Assembly: GCF_023273875.1 (NCBI RefSeq)
Contig: NZ_CP096882.1
Location: 1,364,001-1,428,000, forward strand
DNA from: Pseudarthrobacter sp. SSS035
GTDB taxonomy: Bacteria > Actinomycetota > Actinomycetes > Actinomycetales > Micrococcaceae
Direction of reading: 5' to 3'
DNA length: 64,000 nucleotides
In this document: piece by piece, positions 10,033-18,140 of the stretch
Numbering within the stretch: position 1 is the stretch's first letter
How the letters are laid out: each line of letters begins with the position of its first letter
Program-made: the position numbers and the translations under genes
The notes under the pieces: generated by a model
The model's database searches: none
What the model saw: only the letters and a program-made list of their open reading frames with translations
Told to the model about the DNA's origin: nothing

Positions 10033-10925
10033 TTAACCGCGCCGGCCGTCAGGCCGGCTACAATCTTGCGCTGGAAGACCAGCACCAGAATCACCAGGGG
10101 AATGGTGACGATGGTTCCGGCTGCCATGATCGCCGTGTACGGAATTTGCTGGGGTTGTGCCCCGGCAAAGTTTGCGATAGCGACCGTCACCGGCTGGGTG
10201 GCGTCACTGGACAGCTGGCTGGCAATCAGGAACTCATTCCAGGACGAAATGAAGGCCAGGATTGCCGTAGTGAAGATGGCCGGGGCAGCGAGCGGCATGA
10301 TGACCTTCCGGAAGGCCTGGCCCTGCGTGCAGCCATCCACGCGTGCGGACTCCTCGAGTTCCCACGGCATTTCGCGGAAGAACGACGTCAAAGTGTAAAC
10401 GGTCAGCGGAAGTACGAACGAAATGCTGGGGATGATCAGGGCCTGGTACGTCCCCATCCAGCCGATGTTGGTGAAGAGCTGGAACAGCGGGGTGATCAGG
10501 GCGACGCCCGGGAACATGGATGCTCCCAGAATGAAGCCCAGCACCAGGAACTTGAACCGGAAATTGAGTCGCGCCAGCGCATAGGCCGCAAACACGCCAA
10601 TCAGCAGGGAAACAGCCGTAACAACAACGCCGATGAAAATACTGTTCAAGAGCGCTTGGCCGAACCTGTTGCCGAACGAGGTGTCGAAGGCCGTGACGAA
10701 GTTATCCAGCGTGACATGCGTCGGCAAGAGCGAAGTGTCGTAGGTGAAGCCCACCTCGCGAAACGCCGTCACTACCATCCAGTACGCCGGAGCGAGGCAC
10801 CAGATCAGGATGACTGCCGCGCTGATGTACGTGCGGCCCTGCGCCCACTTCTCACGGTTTTGCGACGCTTTCCGCCCCTTGTCCTGCCGTGCACGCAGCT
10901 CAGTTGCTGCTGTTGACGTTGTCAT
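10029..10925 (-). CDS. Carbohydrate ABC transporter permease, MalG type
   Basis: 298 residues with six predicted membrane helices. It carries the EAA loop of binding-protein-dependent permeases (ELEESARVDGCTQGQAFRKVIMPLAAPA) that docks onto the ATPase, and the N-terminal LAPAYWMVVTAF typical of CUT1 MalG-like subunits. It pairs with the MalF-like gene upstream (4-nt overlap). No ATPase gene is present in the locus; CUT1 systems often share an MsiK-type ATPase encoded elsewhere, which is the likely situation here. Confidence 0.93.
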   Translation of the reverse strand: MTTSTAATELRARQDKGRKASQNREKWAQGRTYISAAVILIWCLAPAYWMVVTAFREVGFTYDTSLLPTHVTLDNFVTAFDTSFGNRFGQALLNSIFIGVVVTAVSLLIGVFAAYALARLNFRFKFLVLGFILGASMFPGVALITPLFQLFTNIGWMGTYQALIIPSISFVLPLTVYTLTSFFREMPWELEESARVDGCTQGQAFRKVIMPLAAPAIFTTAILAFISSWNEFLIASQLSSDATQPVTVAIANFAGAQPQQIPYTAIMAAGTIVTIPLVILVLVFQRKIVAGLTAGAVK

Positions 10926-11956
10926 TTCTTCCCCTTACTGCCGGCGCCGCTTTGCTCAACAACATTCGCACCGAGGAACCGGACGAAGATGAAAGCGACC
11001 AAGAAGATGATGATAAAGGTGATAGTCGACAGCGCCGCCGCAGCGTTGAACCCTTGCCTGATCTGATTGATCACCAGAATGGACAGCGTGGTGGTGTTAT
11101 TGGCGCCTTCGGTGAGAATGTACGGCAGGTCGAACATGCGAAGCGCATCCAGCGTACGGAACAGGATGGCAACCATCAGGGCCGGCTTGACGAGCGGCAG
11201 TGTGATCATCCGGAACCGCTGCCAGGCACTGGCCCCGTCCACCTTGGCCGCTTCGTAGACCTCAGCGGGAATCATCTGAAGTCCGGCGAGGATGAGCAGC
11301 GCCATAAACGGCGTGGTCTTCCAGGTATCCGCGATGATGACCGCCCATTTGGCCGGCCATTCACTGCCCGTCCAGAGGATGGAGGCATTGAACATTTTGT
11401 TGGCGATACCTTCGAAATCGAAGATGAAGAGCCAGAGCTGGGCGGTGACGGCCGTGGGGATGGCCCACGGGACCAGCACCGCTGCGCGGACCAAGCTGCG
11501 TCCCCTGAAGGTGCGCGCCATGATCATGGCCATCCAGAAGCCGAGCACGGTTTCGAACGTTACTGTCACCACCGTAAAGAAGAAGGTGGTGGTGGTGGCG
11601 TTCCAGAACTGCGCACCCAGCGTGCCGGGAGGACAGGCCACCGTGCCGCCGGGGGCAGCACACTGCTGGGCAAGCCAGTTGACGTAATTCTGCAGTCCCG
11701 CGCTGCCACCCTCGGTGAACAGCCCGGTCACCGGGTCCAGCCCAGCGTCCTTTTGGAGTGACATCACGATGGCGCTGATGATCGGGTAAACGATCACAAT
11801 ACCTAGCGCAATGATGGTGGGGGCCAGCAGCCACGATGCCCATTTGCCCTGGCTCTTGAGCCTGTTGTCCTCGCCGACGCCCTTGGGCGCGTGATGAAGC
11901 TCGGTACCGCCCGACGCCGGTCCCTTGACCGGCGTCGGGCCCAATTCCGTTGCCAT
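10922..11956 (-). CDS. Carbohydrate ABC transporter permease, MalF type
   Basis: 344 residues with a cytoplasmic N-terminus (about 40 residues), six or more membrane helices and the EAA motif (EVYEAAKVDGASAWQRFRMITLPLVKPAL). A periplasmic-type loop follows helix 2, as in MalF-like subunits. It sits 7 bp after the solute-binding protein gene and overlaps the MalG-like gene by 4 nt. It would form the transmembrane channel for a glucoside or oligosaccharide, judged from the divergent GH13 glucosidase. Confidence 0.93.
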   Translation of the reverse strand: MATELGPTPVKGPASGGTELHHAPKGVGEDNRLKSQGKWASWLLAPTIIALGIVIVYPIISAIVMSLQKDAGLDPVTGLFTEGGSAGLQNYVNWLAQQCAAPGGTVACPPGTLGAQFWNATTTTFFFTVVTVTFETVLGFWMAMIMARTFRGRSLVRAAVLVPWAIPTAVTAQLWLFIFDFEGIANKMFNASILWTGSEWPAKWAVIIADTWKTTPFMALLILAGLQMIPAEVYEAAKVDGASAWQRFRMITLPLVKPALMVAILFRTLDALRMFDLPYILTEGANNTTTLSILVINQIRQGFNAAAALSTITFIIIFLVAFIFVRFLGANVVEQSGAGSKGKK

Positions 11957-11963
11957 GGCTAGG

Positions 11964-13243
11964 CTACGATCCTGCGCCAGCGGACTCGATGGACTTCTGC
12001 ATGTCAGACAGAGCCTGCTCAGCAGTCTTCTCGCCCTTCAGTGCAGCGTAGGAGTTCACCTGGATGGCCTCGGTCACTGCCGGGTAGAACGGCGTCACCG
12101 GACGGGGAACAGCGTTCTCGATGGAGGTTTTGAGAACAGGCAGGTAGGGGAGCTTAGCGACCAGCGCGGCATCGTCATACAGGGCACTCAGCACCGGGGC
12201 CAGTGAACCCTGAGTGGCGTAGAACTTCTGCGTCTCCTCCGAGGTGATGAATTTCAGGAAGTCCAGGGCTGTTGCCTTGTACTTGGAATACACGCTCACG
12301 CCCACATTGTGGCCGCCGAGGGACGAAGCGCCAGGGCCGTTCTTGCCGGGCAGGGCAGCCATGCCCAGCTTGTCCTTCACAACGGACGAGCCCTCGGTGG
12401 TGGCGAGGTTGTAGACGTAAGGCCAGTTGCGGTGGAAGAGCAGATTGCCGCCCTGGAACGCGCGGCGGCTTCCTCTTCCTGGTAGGTAATGGCCTCAGCC
12501 GGAATGTTGCCGTTCTTGAACGCTTCGGTCAGGTTTTCCAGGCCTTCCTTGGCCTCGGCTGTGTTCAGGCTGGGCTTCCCCTTGTCATCCAGGACGGAAC
12601 CGCCGGCGGAGTTGATCGCCTCGGACGCGTTGACCGTCAGGCCTTCGTACTGCTTGAACTGCCCGGAGTAGCAGCCGATGTTGTTGGCCTTGGCGATGGA
12701 GCACATCTCCATCATCTCGTCCCACGTCTTGGGTGCAGTGGGCACCAGATCCTTGCGGTAGTAGAGGATGCCACCATCGGAGTTCTGCGGAGCGGCGTAC
12801 AGGGTGTTGTTGTATGACGCGCCTTTTACCGTGGACTCAAGCATCTTCGACGTGTCGATCGCCATCTTGTCCTTGAGCGGCTGCAGCCAGCCCTTGGCGG
12901 CGAATTCCGCGGTCCACACGAGGTCTACGGATGCCACGTCGTAGTTGGCGTCCTTGGCCTGGAAGTGCTGAACGAGGTCGTCGTGCTGCTGGTCTGCCTG
13001 GTCGGTCTGCTCCTTAAAAGTGACCTTCTCATCAGGGTGCGCAGCGTTCCACTTTTCAATCAAAGGACGGACGACGTTGCTGTTGTCCTTGCCCTGTACG
13101 TAGGTGATGGGTCCACGGCCGTCGAGGTTGGCTTCGGCGTCGGTACCGCCCGTGGTCCCGCCGCCGCCGCCACCGGCACAGGCGGAGAGGGTCAGGGCCA
13201 AGATGGCAGTAGCTGCCGGAAGTAAGAATTTGCGGGTTTTCAT
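11964..13243 (-). pseudogene. Sugar-binding lipoprotein of the ABC transporter, frameshifted
   Basis: Two frames together form one complete solute-binding protein of about 425 residues. The first (13243 to 12377) begins at ATG 13243 with a lipoprotein signal (LPAATAILALTLSACAGG, lipobox LSAC) and a family-1 binding-protein body. Near 12466-12469 the frame breaks after TYQEEEA. Adding one C to the coding strand there (GCCGCC to GCCCGCC) restores RRAFQGGNLLFHRNWPYVYN, a stretch conserved in this family, and reading continues to the stop at 11964. Without the correction the C-terminal lobe is lost and transport should fail. The break may be a real mutation or a one-base homopolymer error. It is the first gene of the permease operon. 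Confidence 0.88.
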
Positions 13244-13314
13244 TGCTTGAGGCTCCTCGCTGAGTGACAAGTATGTCGACAGTGCGCTTGATGTGGTGAC
13301 CATCACACTAGTAA

Positions 13315-13324
13315 CGTTGCAACG
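13315..13324. promoter_or_regulatory. Perfect 10-bp palindrome beside the LacI-type operator
   Basis: CGTTGCAACG is fully self-complementary and lies 5 bp from the operator at 13330 in the short divergent promoter region of the binding-protein and glucosidase genes. Its central TTGCAA resembles a LacI/GalR-family site, so it may be a second, weaker operator. Confidence 0.45.
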
Positions 13325-13329
13325 AGTTA

Positions 13330-13343
13330 TGCAAGCGCTTACA
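13330..13343. promoter_or_regulatory. LacI-family operator in the divergent promoter
   Basis: TGCAAGCGCTTACA fits the LacI/GalR-family consensus TGnAAnCGnTTnCA at every fixed position. It lies between the minus-strand transporter operon (start 13243) and the plus-strand glucosidase (start 13370), so one repressor could control both. Exactly the same 14-mer occurs at 21797 upstream of levansucrase. Confidence 0.8.
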
Positions 13344-13369
13344 TCAAAACGTTATAGGAGAGGAACCAA

Positions 13370-15213
13370 ATGTCCCACCCGTTCGTTCCCACCCCCGGTT
13401 CGAGTATCACGTCCTGGTGGGCCGGCGCTGTTGTGTACCAGATCTACCCACGTTCCTTCGCGGACGCGGATGGGGACGGAATGGGTGATCTCCGGGGGGT
13501 TACGGCCCGGCTGCCCTATGTCCAGCGGCTCGGCGTGGATGCCATCTGGCTGTCACCGTTCTACAAGTCTCCCCAGGCTGACGCCGGTTACGACGTTGCG
13601 GACTACCGCCAGGTGGACCCCCTTTTCGGGACCTTGGCTCACTTCGACGAAATGTTGCAGAATGCTCACGGTAGGGGGCTGAGGGTCATCGTTGACCTCG
13701 TCCCTAACCACACCTCGGACGAGCACGTGTGGTTCCAGGAGGCGCTGGCCTCCGTCCCCGGCTCCGCGCAGCGGGACCGCTACATGTTCCGGCAGGGCAA
13801 AGACGAGGTGCAAGGTTCCGGTGACGGCAACCTGGCCCCGAACAATTGGAAGTCGGTCTTCGGCGGGCCGGCCTGGAGCAGGGTCGCCGAAGCCGACGGC
13901 AGCCCCGGCGAATGGTACCTACACCTTTTCGACGCCAAACAGCCGGACCTGAACTGGGACAACGCCGAAGTCCAAGAGGAAATGCGTTCTGTGATGCGCT
14001 TCTGGCTGGAACGTGGAGTCGACGGCTTCCGCGTGGACGTTGCCCACGGCATGGTGAAGGAAGCGGGACTGCCGGACTGGGAAGGCGCGGTTGCCACGGT
14101 GGAAGGCACCGCTGAAGCGGCCCCAGTCAGACGGGATACGCCGCCGGGCGATGCCCCTGGAGCGCATACTGAAGCGCAGGAGCCCCACCGCGCAGTGTCG
14201 CCGCAGTACCCGCCGTCGCCATTTTTTGATCAGGACGGCGTGCACGACATCTACCGGGATTGGAACCGCCTGCTGGCTGCATACGAAGGCGATCGGATGA
14301 TGGTCGCCGAAGCGTGGGTGGAACCAGCGGAACGACTGGCCCGGTATGTCCGTAAGGACGAAATGCAGCAGGCATTCAATTTCGACTTCCTGCTCGCCGG
14401 CTGGGACGCTGAGCGAATGGCCGAAGCCATCGAAGCTTCCCTCAACGCAGCGGCGTCGGTCGGAGCGCCGTCCACGTGGGTGTTGAGCAATCACGACACC
14501 GTCCGCCACAGCACCAGGTTCGGCCTGAAGGATCCCACCACATTCCCCAAGGGCGTTGGGGCCGATGATGAACAGCCTGACGCCGACCTGGGACTGCAGC
14601 GCGCACGAGCCGCCACCTGGTGTCCTTGGCGCTGCCCGGCTCCGCCTACATCTATCAGGGCGAGGAGCTTGGCCTTCCGGAGCACACCACCCTCCCGGAC
14701 GAAGCACGGCAGGATCCCACGTTCTTCCGCACGAACGGTGTTGAAGTCGGCCGGGATGGCTCCCGGGTGCCGCTTCCCTGGAACGCAGACCAACCCGGTT
14801 ACGGCTTCGCAGACGCCTTAAGTGCCGGCGTCGATAATGCAGCGCCCGACGGCGGCACAAATCGTCGCTTGCCCGCGGCACCTTGGCTGCCCCAGCCGGA
14901 GTCCTTCAGTGCCCTCGCAGCCGACCGACAGGATGGCGCAGCGGGTTCCACTCTGGAGCTATACCGATCGGCGCTGGCGTTCCGCTCTGCCCGCGGCTTG
15001 GGGTCCGGAACGTTCCAGTGGGCCTACTTACATCAGCCAACACAGGGTGTGCTGGCCTTCAATAACGGCAAAGTCCTGGTCCTCAGCAATCTGGGGTCAG
15101 CCGCGATACCTGTACCCGCTGAGTACACGGTTGCCCTGACCAGTGGCCCGCTGGCCAGTGACGACATGGCTGAAATACCGACGAACTGCACGGCCTATCT
15201 GACCGTCCAGTGA
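13370..15213 (+). pseudogene. GH13 alpha-glucosidase (oligo-1,6-glucosidase type), frameshifted
   Basis: ATG 13370 follows a GGAGAGGA ribosome site. The first frame carries the GH13 signatures: WWAGAVVYQIYPRSFAD, VDLVPNHTSDEH, the nucleophile Asp in GVDGFRVDVAHGM, the acid/base Glu in MMVAEAWVEP, and the stabiliser in LSNHDTVRHS. The frame breaks near 14616; adding one C (ACCTGG to ACCCTGG) gives RARAATLVSLALPGSAYIYQ and continues into the second frame to the stop at 15213, giving about 614 residues, a normal family length. A hydrophilic Pro/Ala-rich insert of about 45 residues follows the nucleophile region. It would cleave alpha-glucosides imported by the divergent ABC system. As written it lacks the C-terminal part of the barrel and the beta domain. 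Confidence 0.88.
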
Positions 15214-15263
15214 TCTTCCCTGACGGCTGGGGGGTAAGGGCCCGCACGGGCCGGCCGGAAACC

Positions 15264-15300
15264 AAGGGCGCCGCGCTCCCCGGGGAGCGCGGCGCCCTTT
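15264..15300. terminator. Bidirectional terminator, perfect 32-bp palindrome
   Basis: Positions 15266-15297 are a perfect palindrome (arms GGGCGCCGCGCTCCCC and its complement), flanked by AA on the left and TTT on the right. It lies between the convergent glucosidase gene and the LEA-like gene, where it can stop transcription from both sides. Confidence 0.8.
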
Positions 15301-15331
15301 AGGCATCGTGGGGCATACCCCATGGTTGAGC

Positions 15332-15637
15332 CTATTTGCCGCCCTTGAACAGACCGGCGATCTTCGCGCCAAAGCCCTTCACGTTCTCGGTCACGCTGCC
15401 GGCCAGTTCCTTGGCGTTTTCAGCAACATCGCCAGCGAGTTCCTTGGCATTCTCAGCCACGTCGCCGTCGAGGAACTCCTTGACGTTTTCTGCAGCTTCG
15501 CCCGCGAATTCCTTCACGTTCTCCGCAGCCTCGCCAGCGAACTCCTTCACGTTCTCCGCAGCCTCGCCAGCGAACTCCTTGGCCTTTTCTGCCGCGCCTT
15601 CGCTTGCCGCTCCGGTGCCAGTTACTTGCTCGCTCAT
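15332..15637 (-). CDS. LEA-like amphipathic repeat protein
   Basis: 101 residues built almost entirely of 11-residue repeats of the type KEFAGEAAENV (about seven copies, the later ones with Asp or Asn variants), ending in KGFGAKIAGLFKGGK. Alternating Lys and Glu/Asp on an Ala-rich helix is the pattern of group-3 LEA and YtxH/CsbD-like stress proteins, which fold on membranes or on drying. No signal peptide is seen. It lies downstream of, and on the same strand as, the Asp23/AmaP operon (105 bp gap), which fits an envelope or desiccation stress role. Function is inferred from composition only. Confidence 0.8.
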   Translation of the reverse strand: MSEQVTGTGAASEGAAEKAKEFAGEAAENVKEFAGEAAENVKEFAGEAAENVKEFLDGDVAENAKELAGDVAENAKELAGSVTENVKGFGAKIAGLFKGGK

Positions 15638-15742
15638 GGTGTTCTCCTTGATTCCCCGGTTATTCCATCCGGACAGTGGTGGTGGCCCGTTGCCTGGCGA
15701 TGTTCGCCGGCATCGGCACGAACCGATGTCCCCCGGATCACA

Positions 15743-16354
15743 CTAACGGACGCGCTCAGCGCGGCTGAACCGTGTCCTGGCCCCGGCACCAATGTGAATC
15801 AGGACGGGTGTCTGTTTTCCCACCACTTGGTCCAAGGCGTCCACCAGGACAGAGACCTCGGCCGCAAGCAGATGCGGCGCCACACCCTGGCGCGGCTGGA
15901 GCCGGATTTTCAAGGCTGGGCTGCCCTGGACATCGTAGGTCGCCACCGTGGCACCCGCCAGATCGGGCCGTTCGGCCAAGGCGTGCTTCAACGCCTGCTC
16001 CGCCACTCCCCCGCTGATCCGGACATCCCCGGCTACTGTCCCGGGATCGTACTCGGCCACCAGCAAGTTGCTCCGGCCTTTGCCCTGCTGCGCGATCCAG
16101 GCAACCATCAGGCCGATCAGAACCACCAGCGCAAGCGCCGTCACAATCCACAGCCAGCTTTCCGGCCGGCCAGGGAAGCGGGTGCTGTCAAAGGCCTGGT
16201 TCAGGGCGCGCCAGCCTGATCCCGACCAGGCATGCCACCAGGTTCCCACGGGTGGAACGGTGGCCAGCAGAACGAGCAGGATGCCCACGGCGAGCAGCTT
16301 GAGGCCGAGGATGCCGAGCAGGATCCGGTTGAGGAGCGTGGGTGTGGCGGTCAT
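15743..16354 (-). CDS. amaP: Alkaline shock membrane anchor protein, AmaP-like
   Basis: 203 residues with two N-terminal hydrophobic segments (ILLGILGLKLLAVGILLVLL near 12-32, and LWIVTALALVVLIGLMVAWI near 68-88) and a soluble C-terminal domain. That layout matches AmaP proteins, which anchor Asp23 to the membrane in Firmicutes and Actinobacteria. It is the last gene of a five-gene operon with 4-nt overlaps, preceded by DUF6286, Asp23-like, DUF2273 and Asp23/Gls24 genes. That context is the strongest support, because the sequence itself is divergent. Confidence 0.8.
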   Translation of the reverse strand: MTATPTLLNRILLGILGLKLLAVGILLVLLATVPPVGTWWHAWSGSGWRALNQAFDSTRFPGRPESWLWIVTALALVVLIGLMVAWIAQQGKGRSNLLVAEYDPGTVAGDVRISGGVAEQALKHALAERPDLAGATVATYDVQGSPALKIRLQPRQGVAPHLLAAEVSVLVDALDQVVGKQTPVLIHIGAGARTRFSRAERVR

Positions 16355-17010
16355 GCTCCAATCACTCCTACGGTGGAAATGTTCACGCGGACGTCAGGTA
16401 CCGGGACCAGTGACATCCCGCTGAGTTCGTCCTGGACCGCGGCCAGCACCGCCGCTTCCGCTACTGGAACCCCTGAGGTGGGGCGCACGTTGACGATAAT
16501 CTGCCGCCGGGACACCACCACCATGACCTGTTCCGGGGTGACATTGGCAGCGAGCCGTGCGCTGCGTGCCAGGGCGGAGGCGATGACCTCGTCATCGACC
16601 ACCACGGCGGACGAAGTTCCGGTGCCGTTCAGCGTGGTGCCGTTCAGCACGTGCCGGGCGCGTCTTCCCGGCAGGATGGCGTTGAGCAGGAAAAACAGCC
16701 CTACCATGGCTACTACGGCGCCGCTGGCACCGAGCAGCAACGGCGGGATACCCGCCGGAAGTGCAACGATGCGCTCCGCCGCCAGCTGCGGTTCGATCAG
16801 CCAGGCCGGCTGACCAATGGCGTGAACGGCCGCTTCGAGCAGCCCGTAACCGGCCAGCCCCATCACCAGGACGGCCGCGACCACGGCCACCGCTGCCCGC
16901 GAGGAATGGGTTTCCCGGTAGACGACCCTGCGCATATCGGGTTGCGGCTGGGCTCGGGCGCGGCTTGGTTGCCTCGAATCGAGGTCCCCGTCCACTGATC
17001 CTCCGCTCAC
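16351..17010 (-). CDS. DUF6286-type membrane protein of the Asp23 operon
   Basis: 219 residues: a basic, disordered N-terminus (about 35 residues), two membrane helices (AAVAVVAAVLVMGLAGYGLL and LLLGASGAVVAMVGLFFLLN), then a C-terminal alpha/beta domain of about 100 residues (SAVVVDDEVIASALARSARL onward) resembling the Asp23 fold. Proteins of this shape accompany Asp23/Gls24 genes in Streptomyces and Micrococcaceae. Its start overlaps the preceding gene by 4 nt. Its role is probably structural, at the membrane-bound Asp23 complex (inference). Confidence 0.8.
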   Translation of the reverse strand: MSGGSVDGDLDSRQPSRARAQPQPDMRRVVYRETHSSRAAVAVVAAVLVMGLAGYGLLEAAVHAIGQPAWLIEPQLAAERIVALPAGIPPLLLGASGAVVAMVGLFFLLNAILPGRRARHVLNGTTLNGTGTSSAVVVDDEVIASALARSARLAANVTPEQVMVVVSRRQIIVNVRPTSGVPVAEAAVLAAVQDELSGMSLVPVPDVRVNISTVGVIGA

Positions 17011-17387
17011 TGGACCCGGCCTCCCTCGATCGGCTTAACGCCGCTGATGCGGATATCCACCCTGCTCAGGCTGGCGCCGCTGAGGGCCGTGACCGTCGAA
17101 AGGATCCTGGATTTGGCATCGACCGTTCGGTCCCAAATGGATCCGCCGAATGCGGCCACGCGGCCTGCGTCCCTGAGCACGGTGGCCAGGGGCGGGATCC
17201 TGATAGGTGACACCAGCGACAAAGCCAGCAGGCCGTCGTCGTCCGTCCAGTCCGCCCGGACATCATGGGGCTCCACACCGAGGGCCTCCGCGGCCGCTGT
17301 CCTGGCAAGGCTGGTCAGGGCCTGCGTGCTGATGCGGTTGTGTCCGCTCAGGACCCGCCCCTGGATGGATGGTGCGGCTGACGTCAT
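17007..17387 (-). CDS. Asp23/Gls24-like soluble protein (second copy)
   Basis: 126 residues from ATG 17387, which overlaps the end of the DUF2273 gene by 4 nt. It has the pattern of a short Asp23-like domain: a helix with LTSLARTAAAEALGV, strands (LLALSLVSPIRIPP), and a C-terminal strand SLSRVDIRISGVKPI. It is more divergent than the 165-residue copy upstream, so the assignment leans on the operon. No membrane segment is seen, so it is cytoplasmic and probably membrane-associated through AmaP or DUF6286. Confidence 0.72.
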   Translation of the reverse strand: MTSAAPSIQGRVLSGHNRISTQALTSLARTAAAEALGVEPHDVRADWTDDDGLLALSLVSPIRIPPLATVLRDAGRVAAFGGSIWDRTVDAKSRILSTVTALSGASLSRVDIRISGVKPIEGGRVQ

Positions 17388-17575
17388 GACGAGGAGCGCC
17401 GGCCGATGATGGCATCCAGGACGCCGCGCAGGTCCAGTTTCCCTTCCGCTGCGCGGCCCAGGAGGGCGCCGACGGCCATAAAGAGGAGCGAGACCAGGAA
17501 GCCCCACAGCCCGAACTGGAAGGACATAAACGCCACGAAGGCGCCCACGGCGATCCCCACAACGGTCAGATTCAC
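17384..17575 (-). CDS. DUF2273 small integral membrane protein
   Basis: 63 residues, mostly two close hydrophobic helices (LTVVGIAVGAFVAFMSFQFG and LWGFLVSLLFMAVGALLG) followed by a short amphipathic tail with KLDLRGVLDAIIGRR. This is the shape of DUF2273 proteins, regular partners of Asp23/Gls24 genes. Overlaps of 4 nt with both neighbours imply coupled translation. Confidence 0.87.
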   Translation of the reverse strand: MNLTVVGIAVGAFVAFMSFQFGLWGFLVSLLFMAVGALLGRAAEGKLDLRGVLDAIIGRRSSS

Positions 17576-18069
17576 AGCAGTGCCTCCCTCTCGGCGACGG
17601 CGACGGCAGTGGTTCCGACCTTCGCCGGCGGCGCCACATAGACATCGGTAATTTCGACGTTCACTTCAATGACCTGCAGGCCGACGAGTTCCTCGACCGC
17701 GCGGTAAACGGCTGATCTGACCTGATCGGCCAGCGAATGCAGGGGCGACCCGTAGGAGGCCACCAGGCTGATGTCCACCGCCACCTGCGTCTCACCGACC
17801 TCGGCACGGACGCCGGCAGCATGGTCCGAACTGCCGACGGCGTCCCGGATGGCCCCCAGCGCACGCGACGGAGCCGAGCCCAAAGAATAGACGCCGGGCA
17901 CGGCACGGGCAGCGATGCCGGCAACTTTTGCCACGGCGGTCTCAGCGATCACGGTGCGGCCATGACCGGACACGGGCGCCTGGCTGGCGGCATGGTGGCT
18001 GGTAGCAGGCTGGCTGGCAGCTTGCTGGCGCTCGACGCCCGCATCGGGTTGTGGGTTCTGGTATTCCAT
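17572..18069 (-). CDS. Asp23/Gls24 family envelope stress response protein
   Basis: 165 residues. After a variable Gln/Ala/Ser-rich N-terminus comes the Asp23 domain: VIAETAVAKVAGIAARAVPGVYSLG, then VAVDISLVASYGSPLHSLADQVRSAVYRAVEEL and the terminal VNVEITDVYV strand, all typical. Asp23 proteins polymerise on the inner face of the membrane and respond to cell-wall or alkaline stress. It is the first gene of the five-gene operon. The upstream gap is short and no clear promoter motif was identified. Confidence 0.93.
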   Translation of the reverse strand: MEYQNPQPDAGVERQQAASQPATSHHAASQAPVSGHGRTVIAETAVAKVAGIAARAVPGVYSLGSAPSRALGAIRDAVGSSDHAAGVRAEVGETQVAVDISLVASYGSPLHSLADQVRSAVYRAVEELVGLQVIEVNVEITDVYVAPPAKVGTTAVAVAEREALL

Positions 18070-18140
18070 CAGACAGTTCCCCTTCTGTTGTTCCCAACCC
18101 TATCCCCTGCGTGTGGGAACGCACGGGAATCCGTGGCGAG

